64,000 bases of DNA from assembly GCF_900112035.1 (NCBI RefSeq), contig NZ_FOKC01000006.1:1-64000 (forward strand), in the 5' to 3' direction. The DNA comes from Nocardioides alpinus (lineage in GTDB: Bacteria > Actinomycetota > Actinomycetes > Propionibacteriales > Nocardioidaceae). The notes beneath the pieces are model-generated. The model saw only the letters and a list, made by a program, of their open reading frames with translations, did no database searches and was not told the origin of the DNA. Within the stretch, counting starts at the first letter, position 1. Each line of letters opens with the position of its first letter. This document shows, in pieces, positions 1-15,631 of the stretch. The position numbers and the translations under genes are program-made.

Positions 1-788
<788 letters not shown>

Positions 789-1074
789 AACTTGCACCCC
801 ACACCCACCCCAACCCAAAGGCCAGAACCAGGCACGAGGAAAAAGAGAGCCACATCCCCTGACAAAAAACGAAACTGACAAATTGTCAGAATCATTGTCA
901 AAGAAACCACTGACACCACAACCACCCAACCCCAAAAGGCCAGACAACCATGAATGCCAACGGGGCAAAACAAACTAATTCGTCGACTAATCAAACACAC
1001 TGTTGAGTTCTCAAGAATCAGACGCACCCGTTCCTCACCAGTTGGACTGGATCGGCCGCGGGGCAACCTGCAGA
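789..1074 (-). other. 16S rRNA leader with boxA-like antitermination site
   Basis: This is the transcribed leader between the proximal rrn promoter and the mature 16S 5' end. At 1001-1020 the minus strand reads TTGAGAACTCAACA within a longer match, which resembles the boxA region conserved in actinobacterial rrn leaders. At 876-890 there is a perfect 7-bp inverted repeat, CTGACAA-A-TTGTCAG, in an A/T-rich patch that is unusual for this genome and probably contributes to RNase III processing or leader folding. No protein gene is seen. Confidence 0.75.
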
Positions 1075-1104
1075 AACTTACCGGGCCCTCCACCCGTGAG
1101 TCAA
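1075..1104 (-). promoter_or_regulatory. rrn promoter, proximal
   Basis: On the minus strand TTGACT (1104-1099) is followed after 18 bases by TAAGTT (1080-1075). Both hexamers are close to the sigma-70/SigA consensus and lie upstream of the boxA and the 16S gene. It is the best promoter match in the rrn upstream region. Confidence 0.7.
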
Positions 1105-1198
1105 ACTCTCGGGCTTCGTGCTTCGGTGGTCGGTGCCAGGTTTCCGCTTCATCTGACCTTCTGGCCAGGAGGCGGCGCCACTTGCAGCGACAAGAAGA

Positions 1199-1228
1199 AC
1201 TGTAGACCCTTCCCCGGGACCATGCCAA
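1199..1228 (-). promoter_or_regulatory. rrn promoter, distal candidate
   Basis: On the minus strand TTGGCA (1228-1223) and TACAGT (1204-1199) are separated by 18 bases. Tandem promoters are usual for rrn operons. The same stretch contains a CCCCGG/CCGGGG hairpin (1212-1217 and 1230-1235) that might instead end the upstream arginine operon transcript, so this call is weaker than the proximal one. Confidence 0.45.
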
Positions 1229-1259
1229 ACCGGGGGTGCCTCGAACGCATAGCTGCAGG

Positions 1260-5244
<3,985 letters not shown>

Positions 5245-5248
<4 letters not shown>

Positions 5249-6164
5249 GAGCGCTCCAGCAACCAGGCGAGCACGGCCTTCTGGGCGTGCCGCCGGTTTT
5301 CGGCCTCGTCCCACACGACCGACTGGGGACCCTCGATGACGCCCTCCGAGATCTCCTTGCCGCGGTAGGCCGGGAGGCAGTGCATGACGATGGCGTCGGC
5401 CTGGGCATGGGCGAGGAGCTCCTCGGTCACGCCGTAGGGAGGGAACACCCGGAGGCGGTCCTGGGACTCCTCCTCGCGGCCCATGCTCACCCACGAGTCC
5501 GTGATCACGACGTCGGCGCCGGCCGCCGCCTCGGTCGGGTCGGTGGTGAGCTCGATCGAGCCGCCGGTGTCCTGGGCGATCTCGCGAGCGGTGGCGACGA
5601 CGTCGGCGTCGGGCGTGAAGCCCTGCGGGGCGCCGATCACGACGTGGAGGCCGGCCGCCGCGCCGGCGAGCACCCAGGAGTTGCCCATGTTGCAGGCGCC
5701 GTCACCGACGAACGCCGCTCGTACGCCGGCGAGGCGACCCTTGTGCTCGCGCACGGTCTGGAGATCGGCCAGGAGCTGGCAGGGGTGGAACTCGTCGGTG
5801 AGCGCGTTGAGGACAGGGACGCCGGCGTGGTCGGCCATCGTCACGACGTCGCTCTGGTGGGCGGTGCGCCACACGATGGCCGCGGCCTGCCTGCCGAGGA
5901 TGCGGGCGACGTCCTCGACGCCTTCGCGCGAGCCCATCGCCGCGAGGCCGCCGTCGACGGTCATCGGGTTGCCGCCGAGCTCGGCGATGCCCGCGGCGAA
6001 GGACACCTGGGTGCGCAGGGTCGGGCGGTCGAAGACCAGAGCCACGGTCCGCGGGCCGGCGAGCGGCTTGTGGTCGAACGGAGCGGCCTTCATCGCGTCG
6101 GCCAGGTCGAGGACCTCGATCAGCTCGGCCGGCGACAGGTCGTCGTCGCGGAGGAAGTGGCGGG

Positions 6165-6168
<4 letters not shown>
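5245..6168 (-). CDS. argF: ornithine carbamoyltransferase with altered carbamoyl-phosphate loop
   Basis: Transfers the carbamoyl group to ornithine to give citrulline. The protein is 307 residues, with [12 protein letters not shown] (from residue 127) and [10 protein letters not shown] near the C-terminus for ornithine binding. The loop that grips carbamoyl phosphate, STRTR in most OTCases, reads TLRTQ here (residues 50-54, in the context [12 protein letters not shown]). The central arginine and threonine remain. Its position between argD and argR and the otherwise complete family features support OTCase rather than a transcarbamylase for acetylornithine or succinylornithine, but the loop makes substrate preference worth testing. 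ATGA overlap with argD. Confidence 0.93.
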
Positions 6169-7357
<1,189 letters not shown>

Positions 7358-7358
<1 letters not shown>

Positions 7359-8293
7359 CAGTCCTCCTGGTCCTGGTAGGGCTTGCGCAGCTTGGTCTCG
7401 ACGCCGGGCAGCACCTGGGTGCCGACACCCTCGTCGGTGAAGATCTCGAGGAGCACGGCGTGGGGCTCGCGGCCGTCGACCACCGTGGCGCGCGGGACGC
7501 CCCCGGTGACGGCCTCGTAGCAGGCCCGCATCTTGGGGATCATGCCCGCGTCGAGGGACGGCAGCATCTCGCCGAGGGCCTCGGGGCTGATCTCCTGGAT
7601 GAGGTCGTCGGAGTGGCCGTAGTCGCGGTAGAGACCCTCGACATCGGTCAGCACCATGAGCTTCTCGGCGCCGAGGGCGATGGCGAGCGAGGCTGCTGCG
7701 GTGTCGGCGTTGACGTTGTGGACGACTCCGTGGACGTCGGGCGCCACCGAGCTCACGACGGGGACGCGACCGGCCTCGATGAGGTCCAGGACCGCCTCGG
7801 GACGCACCTTGGCAACCTCGCCGACGAGGCCGAGGTCGACCTCCTCACCGTCGACGACGGTGTTGATGGCCTCGGCGGTGAAGAGACCGGCGTCCTCGCC
7901 GGACAGTCCGACCGCGAGAGCACCGTGCTGGTTGATCAGCCCGACGAGCTCGCGCTGCACCTGGCCGACGAGCACCATCCGGACGACGTCCATCGCCTCG
8001 GGGGTGGTGACGCGGAGGCCGCCACGGAACTCGGACTCGATGCCCAGCTTGTCGAGCATCCGGGAGATCTGCGGGCCACCGCCGTGGACCACGACCGGCT
8101 TGAAGCCGGCGAAGCGGAGGAACGCGATGTCCTCGGCGAAGGCGACCTTGAGCGCGTCGTCGGTCATCGCGTTGCCGCCGTACTTCACGACGATCGTCTG
8201 GCCGTGGTAGCGCTTGAGCCAGGGCAGCGCGGCCGCGAGGGTCCGGGCCTTGGCGGGGTCGGGGCGGGTGGGATGGGCGTTGGGTGTCGTCAT
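7358..8293 (-). CDS. argB: acetylglutamate kinase
   Basis: Phosphorylates N-acetylglutamate and is the usual arginine-feedback point of the cyclic pathway. Amino-acid kinase fold with the phosphate-binding VVKYGGNAM (Lys37) and VVHGGGPQI (from residue 68), and the C-terminal DAGMIPKM block that contacts the nucleotide. 311 residues. The extra N-terminal helix region before residue 30 is of the kind seen in arginine-inhibited hexameric enzymes, so feedback inhibition is plausible but inferred. ATG at 8293 overlaps argJ as ATGA. Confidence 0.96.
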
Positions 8294-9437
8294 GAGCTGT
8301 AGGCGCTGTTCTCGTGGACGTAGGCGTGGGTGAGGTCGTTGGTCCAGACGGTGGCGCGGGCGTCGCCGGACTTGAGGTCGATCGTCACGCTGACCTCGCG
8401 GCCGGTGAGGTCGACGCCGGTCGGGTCCTCGGCCGGGGTCGAGGTGCGGCAGACCCACACGCCGTTCATCGCCACGTCGAGGTCGGCGGGGTCGAACCGG
8501 GCCGAGGTGGTGCCGATGCTGGCCAGGACACGCCCCCAGTTGGGGTCCCTGCCGAAGACGGCGGCCTTGAAGAGGTTGCTGCGGGCGACGCTGCGGCTGA
8601 CCTCGACGGCCTCGTCCTCCGTGGCGGCGTGGAGGGTGGTGATGGCGATCTCGTGGTCCGCACCCTCGGCGTCCTTGAGCAGCTGCATGGCCAGGTCGGT
8701 GCAGGCCTGGGCGAGGGCGGCGGTGAAGTCCTCGGGGGTCGGCGTGATGCCGCTGGCGCCGCTGGCCATGACGGTGACCGTGTCGTTGGTCGACATGCAG
8801 CCGTCGGAGTCGAGCCGGTCGAAGCTGACCCGGGTCGCGGCACGCAGCGCAGCGTCCAGCACGGCGGCAGGGACGACGGCGTCGGTCGTGATCACGACCA
8901 GCATCGTGGCGAGCGCGGGCGCCAGCATGCCGGCACCCTTGGCCATCCCGCCGATGGACCAGCCGGCGCCCTCGACGACGGTGTTCTTCGCCACTGAGTC
9001 GGTGGTCATGATCGCCTGCGCTGCCTGCGCTCCCCCGTCCGCGGACAGCGCGGCCGTGGCGGCCGCGACGCCGGCGAGCAGGTCGTCCCGGTCGTTGGCG
9101 AGCCCGATGAGGCCAGTCGAGCAGACGACGACGTCGATCGCGCCGATCCCGAGGCCGTCGGCGACCTTCTCGGCGACCGCGTGGGTGGTCCGGAAGCCCT
9201 CCGGCCCGGTGTAGCAGTTGGCGCCGCCGGAGTTGAGCACCACGGCGCGCACGACGCCGTCCTTGACGACCTCCTGGCTCCACAGGACCGGGTTGGCCTT
9301 GCACCGGTTGGCGGTGAAGACGCTGGCGGAGTCGAAGGTGGGGCCCTGGTTGACGACGAGGGCGAGGTCGAGGGCGCCGGTGGACTTGAGTCCGGCCGCG
9401 ACGCCGGCGGCGGTGAAGCCGCTGGGGTGGGTGATGG

Positions 9438-9441
<4 letters not shown>
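8290..9441 (-). CDS. argJ: bifunctional glutamate N-acetyltransferase / ornithine acetyltransferase
   Basis: Recycles the acetyl group from acetylornithine to glutamate, so the pathway is the economical cyclic one. The precursor is 383 residues. The self-cleavage site is Ala178-Thr179 in LATML; Thr179 becomes the nucleophile at the new N-terminus of the beta chain. Other conserved parts are [10 protein letters not shown] (oxyanion region) and CSTGLIG. No argE is seen in the operon, which fits ArgJ use. Whether it is bifunctional or only an ornithine acetyltransferase cannot be read from sequence alone. The ATG at 9441 overlaps the stop of the ACT-domain gene (ATGA). Confidence 0.95.
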
Positions 9442-10942
<1,501 letters not shown>

Positions 10943-10956
10943 TCAGTCTCCTCCCC

Positions 10957-10962
10957 TACGGT
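10957..10962 (+). promoter_or_regulatory. -10 box of leaderless gene at 10969
   Basis: TACGGT ends 6 bases before the ATG at 10969 and no Shine-Dalgarno is present, so transcription probably begins at the start codon. Confidence 0.55.
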
Positions 10963-10968
10963 GCTGGG

Positions 10969-11769
10969 ATGACAAGACTCCCTGCCGAGACCTACCTGTC
11001 GCACCTGCGCTCCGAGTCCGCCCGGTTCCGCGAGGTCCTCGCCGGTTGCGCCCCCGAGGCGCGGGTGCCGTCGTGCCCCGAGTGGAGCGCCGCCGACCTG
11101 CTGTGGCACCTCGCCACGGTCCAGCGCTGGTGGGCCGAGGTGCTCGTGGCCCGGCCGGAGCGACCCGAGGAGGTGGAGCCGCCTCGGCCGGAGTCGTACG
11201 ACGGACTGCTGGCGGCGTACGACGAGTGGTCGGCGCACCTGGCAGACGTGCTGGAGGCCGCGGATCCCGCCGAGCCGGCGTGGAACTGGTCGGACGACCA
11301 CACGGTGGGCTTCATCCTGCGTCGGCAGGCGCACGAGGCGCTGGTCCACCGGGTCGACGCAGAGCTCTCCGCTGGGGTCTCGTCGGAGGTTGACCCGGTG
11401 CTCGCCGCCGACGGGGTCCACGAGGTGCTGGCCGTGATGTACGGCGGGTGCCCGCCGTGGGGGTCGTGGGCACCGGGCGAGGGCCTGGTGCGCGTCGACG
11501 CCACCGACACGGGCCACGGGTTCTGGGTCAGGTTCGGCCTGTTCTCCGGCACCGATCCCGACAGCGGGACGACGTATGTCGACGACGAGGACTTCCACGT
11601 GGTCGAGCCGCCGGGTGGGGACGTCGAGCCGGACGTGGTGGTGGACGGACCGGCGGCTGCCCTGGACCTCTGGTTGTGGAACCGGGGCGACGACACGGAG
11701 ATCTCGGTGGTCGGGGACGAGGCCACCCTCGCCCGGTTCCGCGCGATCGTCGGGTCGCCGATCAACTGA
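10969..11769 (+). CDS. maleylpyruvate isomerase / DinB-like mycothiol-dependent enzyme family
   Basis: A 266-residue protein of the actinobacterial MDMPI family. The N-terminal DinB-like four-helix bundle includes SCPEWSAADLLWHLATVQRWW in two conserved blocks (about residues 36-57) and RRQAHEALVHRVDAEL (about 119-134), which hold the histidines and acidic residues that bind metal in this fold; a smaller C-terminal domain follows. Characterised members are mycothiol-dependent isomerases, but most paralogues have unknown substrates, so only the family is claimed. It is transcribed divergently from argC and faces pheT, with a strong hairpin between the two convergent ends. Confidence 0.8.
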   Translation: MTRLPAETYLSHLRSESARFREVLAGCAPEARVPSCPEWSAADLLWHLATVQRWWAEVLVARPERPEEVEPPRPESYDGLLAAYDEWSAHLADVLEAADPAEPAWNWSDDHTVGFILRRQAHEALVHRVDAELSAGVSSEVDPVLAADGVHEVLAVMYGGCPPWGSWAPGEGLVRVDATDTGHGFWVRFGLFSGTDPDSGTTYVDDEDFHVVEPPGGDVEPDVVVDGPAAALDLWLWNRGDDTEISVVGDEATLARFRAIVGSPIN

Positions 11770-11782
11770 GCCGCCTGGGCGA

Positions 11783-11825
11783 CAGTGGAGCCCGGGGACG
11801 CCACGTCCGTCCGCGGGCTCCACTG
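11783..11825. terminator. hairpin between convergent genes
   Basis: A perfect 12-bp inverted repeat, CAGTGGAGCCCG (11783-11794) and CGGGCTCCACTG (11814-11825), with a 19-base loop, lies between the ends of the MDMPI-like gene and pheT. There is no U tract, so it may act as a bidirectional stop or RNA 3'-end stabiliser. Confidence 0.6.
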
Positions 11826-11832
11826 GTGATGA

Positions 11833-14319
11833 TCAGGCCCGCTGGACCGCCCCGGTGCGCTCGGCGGCGAGTGCCACTGCTGCGTCGCGGGCGGCAGCGG
11901 CCTCGCCCTCCTTGAGGGTCCGGTCGGGAGCGCGGAAGCGCAGGGCGTAGGCGAGCGACTTCTTGCCCTCACCGACCTGGTCGCCGGTGAAGACGTCGAA
12001 GAGCCGGATCGACTCGAGCAGCTCCCCCGCGCCCTCGCGCAGCGCCGACTCGACGTCGGCCGCCGGCACCGAGGCGTCGACCACGAGGGCGACGTCCTCC
12101 TTGGCGACGGGGTAGGACGAGAAGCTCGGCGCCTGCCGCAGGTGGACCGAGCGCGCGATGAGGAGGTCGAGGTCGACCTCCGCGGCGACGGTGCGCTTCG
12201 GAAGCCCGAAGGCCTTGCACACGGTGGGGTGCACCTCGCCGGCGTGGCCGATCACCTCTCCCTCGACCGAGAGCTCGGCGCAGCGGCCGGGGTGCCAGGG
12301 GGCCAGCTCGACCGACGAGGCGGTGACCTCGAGGCCCAGCGCGGCGGCCACCGAGCGAACCGCCTCGACCGCGTCGGACCAGACCACGGGACGTGGCTCG
12401 CCCCACCATCCGCCCGCGACCGCGTCGCCCACAGCCACGACGGCCAGGTGCAGCGGCTGCGCGGGCAGCGCGGCGTCCAGCGCGGCGAACTCCTCCTCGG
12501 TCGGTCGGCGGTCGACCGGCAGGATCGCGGCCGGGCCGGAATGGCGCGGCAGCGTGACCGTGCCGGTCTCGAAGATCGCCACGTCGGTGGTGCCGTGGCC
12601 GACGTTCCTGCCGGCGGCCCGCAGGATCCCCGGCAGGAGCGTCGAGGTCATGAACCCGGCCTCGGCGCTCAGCGGGTTCGACAGCTGGAGCAGGTCGCGG
12701 CGCGGGTCGTCGGCCGTGAGACCGAGCGCATCGAGGTCGGCGACGCCGACGAACGGGAAGTTCACCACCTCGACGAATCCCTCACCCGCGAGCGTGCGAC
12801 CGGCGCGACGACGGAGCTGCTGAGAGCGGGTGAGCCCGCGGCCGGAGGGCGGCGTCGGCAGCACGGACGGGACCTTGTCGTAGCCGACGAGCCGGATGAC
12901 CTCCTCGGAGAAGTCCTGGGCATCGGTGAGGTCGGGGCGCCACGGCGGAGGCGTCACCGCGAGGGTCGCCGACCCGGCGACGTCGCACCCGACGGCGCGC
13001 AGGCACGCGATGCTCTGCTCCTCCGTGATCGACATGCCGGACACACGGGCGGCGAGGTCGCCGGGGACCTCGATGACCGGCATCGTCGGCGCAGTGCCGA
13101 CGACGGTGACACCCGGGTCCGCCTGGCCGCCACCGTGCTCGACGAGCAGCTCGACGACGCGGTCGGCCGCGGCCTCGCAGACGGTCGGGTCGACGCCGCG
13201 CTCGTTGCGCTTGCCGGCCTCGGACGTGATCCTGTGGCGCCGTCCGGTGCGGAACATCGACACGGCGTCCCAGTGGGCCGCCTCGACGAGGACGGAGGTG
13301 GTCGAGTCCGAGATCTCGGTGGTCTCGCCGCCCATGACGCCACCGAGGCCGATGATGCCGGAGTCGTCGGTGACGACCAGGTCGCCCGGGTCAAGCGACC
13401 GCTCGGTGCCGTCGAGGGTCTTGAGCCGCTCGCCGTCGCGCGCACGTCGTACGACGATCGCGCCGCGCACCTTGTCGGCGTCGTAGCCGTGGATGGGGCG
13501 GCCCGTCTCGAGCATGACGTAGTTGGTCACGTCGACGGCGAGCGAGATCGGGCGCATGCCGGCGGCGGTGATCCGGCGGACCATGAAGTCCGGCGTGGGC
13601 GCCGTGGGGTCGAAGCCGCTGACCCTTCGGGCGACGAAGACCGGGCAGCCCTCGGCATCCTCGACCACGACGGGGTGGCCCGCGTCGTCGGCCGGCGGGG
13701 TGTCGCGGAGCACCGGGTCGCGGAAGCTGCTCGCACCCTCCACGGACACCAGCACCTCGCGGGCGATGCCGCGGATCGACAGGGCGTACGCCCGGTCCGG
13801 GTTGATCTCGAACTCGATGGTCTCCTCGTCGAGGCCGAGCAGAGGACGTACGTCCTCGCCGGGCGCGCCGGCGTCCGCAGGCAGCACGATGATGCCGTCG
13901 TGGTCGTCACCCAGGCCGAGCTCGGCCGCCGAGCAGATCATGCCGGCGGACAGGTGTCCGTAGGTCTTGCGGGCGCCGATCGCGAAGCCGCCGGGCAGCA
14001 CGCCGCCGGGCAGGACCGTGACGACCAGGTCCCCGGGCTCGAAGTTGTGCGCGCCGCAGACGATGCCCTGCGGCTCGCCGGTGCCGTTGGCATCACCGAC
14101 GTCGACGGTGCACCAGTTGATGGTCTTGCCGTTCTTCTGCGGCTCGGGCTCCATCGTCAGGACGCGCCCGACCACGAGCGGACCGGTGATGTCGCGCCCG
14201 GGGCTCTCGATCGCCTCCAGCTTGAGACCGGTCAGGGTCAGGCGATCGGTGATCTCCTCGGTGGTCGTGCCTGCGGGTACGTCGACGTGGTCCAGGATCC
14301 AGGACAGGGGTGCCTTCAT
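11833..14319 (-). CDS. pheT: phenylalanyl-tRNA synthetase beta subunit
   Basis: Large subunit of the alpha2-beta2 enzyme that charges tRNA-Phe. The 828-residue product shows the full bacterial domain order: N-terminal part with the tRNA-binding OB fold (about 40-150), B3/B4 editing region, B5 domain, catalytic-like core, and the ferredoxin-like anticodon-binding domain at the end (about 735-828, with VAKEDVALVVD). The start ATG at 14319 is preceded by AAGGGAG. It follows pheS by 15 bases. Nothing is broken. Confidence 0.97.
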   Translation of the reverse strand: MKAPLSWILDHVDVPAGTTTEEITDRLTLTGLKLEAIESPGRDITGPLVVGRVLTMEPEPQKNGKTINWCTVDVGDANGTGEPQGIVCGAHNFEPGDLVVTVLPGGVLPGGFAIGARKTYGHLSAGMICSAAELGLGDDHDGIIVLPADAGAPGEDVRPLLGLDEETIEFEINPDRAYALSIRGIAREVLVSVEGASSFRDPVLRDTPPADDAGHPVVVEDAEGCPVFVARRVSGFDPTAPTPDFMVRRITAAGMRPISLAVDVTNYVMLETGRPIHGYDADKVRGAIVVRRARDGERLKTLDGTERSLDPGDLVVTDDSGIIGLGGVMGGETTEISDSTTSVLVEAAHWDAVSMFRTGRRHRITSEAGKRNERGVDPTVCEAAADRVVELLVEHGGGQADPGVTVVGTAPTMPVIEVPGDLAARVSGMSITEEQSIACLRAVGCDVAGSATLAVTPPPWRPDLTDAQDFSEEVIRLVGYDKVPSVLPTPPSGRGLTRSQQLRRRAGRTLAGEGFVEVVNFPFVGVADLDALGLTADDPRRDLLQLSNPLSAEAGFMTSTLLPGILRAAGRNVGHGTTDVAIFETGTVTLPRHSGPAAILPVDRRPTEEEFAALDAALPAQPLHLAVVAVGDAVAGGWWGEPRPVVWSDAVEAVRSVAAALGLEVTASSVELAPWHPGRCAELSVEGEVIGHAGEVHPTVCKAFGLPKRTVAAEVDLDLLIARSVHLRQAPSFSSYPVAKEDVALVVDASVPAADVESALREGAGELLESIRLFDVFTGDQVGEGKKSLAYALRFRAPDRTLKEGEAAAARDAAVALAAERTGAVQRA

Positions 14320-14334
14320 GTCAGTACTCCCTTC

Positions 14335-15432
14335 TCAGATCTCGGTGCCGAACGCGCTGCTGAACCGGACGTCGCCCTCGAAGAGCGGTCGCAGGTCCTC
14401 CAGGTTGTGGCGGAACATGAACGAACGGTCGATGCCCATCCCGAACGCGAACCCGCTGTAGACCTCGGGGTCGACGCCGCACGCGACGAGGACACGTGGG
14501 TTGACCACACCGCAGCCGCCCCACTCGATCCAGCCCTCGCCGCGGCACGTGCGACACGCGTCCGACTCGACGCCACGGCACACGAAGCACTTCACGTCGA
14601 CCTCGGCCGACGGTTCGGTGAAGGGGAAGTAGGACGGGCGGAACCGCGTGGTGATGCCGTCGCCGAAGAGCTGGGACGCGAAGTGGTCCAGCGTGCCCTT
14701 GAGGTGGGCCATGGTGATGCCCTCGTCGACCACGAGGCCCTCGACCTGGTGGAACATCGGCGAGTGGGTGGCGTCGTACTCGTCGGTGCGGAACACCCGT
14801 CCCGGGCACACGACGTAGATCGGCGGCTTGCGGGTCAGCATGGTGCGCGCCTGCACCGGCGACGTCTGGGTGCGCAGCACGACGTGGTGGTCGGCCGGCT
14901 CGGTCCAGAAGGTGTCCTGCATGGTGCGCGCAGGGTGGTCGGGACCGAGGTTGAGGGCGTCGAAGTTGAGCCACTCGGCCTCCACGACGGGACCCTCGGC
15001 GACCTCGTAGCCCATGGCCACGAAGAGGTCGGCGATGAGCTCGGACTGCAGGGTGATCGGGTGCCGGCCGCCGGGACGGCGACGGGTCGTCGGCAGCGAG
15101 ACGTCGACCGTCTCCTCGGCGAGCATCCGCTCCTCGTGCTCGGCCTCGAGCACGACCTGACGGGCGGCGAGGGCCTGGTTGATCGCGCCGCGCGCCTGGC
15201 CGATGCGCTGACCGGCGTCCTTGCGGGCCTGGGGCGGGAGGGCCCCGATCTCGCGGTTGGCGAGGGCGATCGGCGACCGATCCCCCGCGTGGTCGATCCG
15301 GACCTGCTTGAGGGCATCGAGGTCGGGGGCAGCGGCGATCGCGGCGAGGGCCGCCTCGCGCATCGCCTCGACCTGGTCGGCCTTGAGCGGGGTCACTTCG
15401 ACAGGGTCGTAGTCAGTGTTGGGGCCGGACAT
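14335..15432 (-). CDS. pheS: phenylalanyl-tRNA synthetase alpha subunit
   Basis: Catalytic subunit of PheRS. Class II motif 2 is seen as [20 protein letters not shown] and motif 3 as [16 protein letters not shown] near the C-terminus; the N-terminal coiled-coil that contacts tRNA occupies roughly the first 100 residues. 365 residues. The ATG at 15432 has AAAGAGAG 5 bases upstream. It is the first gene of the pheST pair. Confidence 0.97.
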   Translation of the reverse strand: MSGPNTDYDPVEVTPLKADQVEAMREAALAAIAAAPDLDALKQVRIDHAGDRSPIALANREIGALPPQARKDAGQRIGQARGAINQALAARQVVLEAEHEERMLAEETVDVSLPTTRRRPGGRHPITLQSELIADLFVAMGYEVAEGPVVEAEWLNFDALNLGPDHPARTMQDTFWTEPADHHVVLRTQTSPVQARTMLTRKPPIYVVCPGRVFRTDEYDATHSPMFHQVEGLVVDEGITMAHLKGTLDHFASQLFGDGITTRFRPSYFPFTEPSAEVDVKCFVCRGVESDACRTCRGEGWIEWGGCGVVNPRVLVACGVDPEVYSGFAFGMGIDRSFMFRHNLEDLRPLFEGDVRFSSAFGTEI

Positions 15433-15445
15433 GGCTCTCTTTCGC

Positions 15446-15518
15446 GTAGCGCTACCCAGATCGGCGGAGAGTCAGCAGGTGGCTCTCGCCTGGCGACGGC
15501 AGGTCGCCACGAAGTCTA
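15446..15518 (-). promoter_or_regulatory. pheST leader with promoter candidate and hairpins
   Basis: A TAGACT hexamer (minus strand 15518-15513) is a possible -10 box, with only a weak -35. Downstream in the leader are a 7-bp stem, TGGCGAC and GTCGCCA (15491-15509), and a 10-bp palindrome GTAGCGCTAC (15446-15455) just before the pheS ribosome binding site. No T-box or Phe-rich leader peptide was recognised. Confidence 0.35.
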
Positions 15519-15631
15519 GGAGTGGAGGGGCTTCGGGTCGGACGGGGCACTCCCCGGACCCACGACGTCAGCTGCCCGACGGACCAGGTCCGGGGCGCAG
15601 AAATCGCAAGCTCGTGTCCACGGCCACCATG

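Noticed and set aside
12142..15519. A long plus-strand frame across pheT and pheS (about 1100 codons)
   Set aside because: It is antisense to two fully conserved synthetase genes, has no known domain and arises from the codon bias of GC-rich DNA.
15433..15631. T-box or Phe leader peptide before pheST
   Set aside because: No T-box core, specifier loop or run of Phe codons was found; only simple hairpins.
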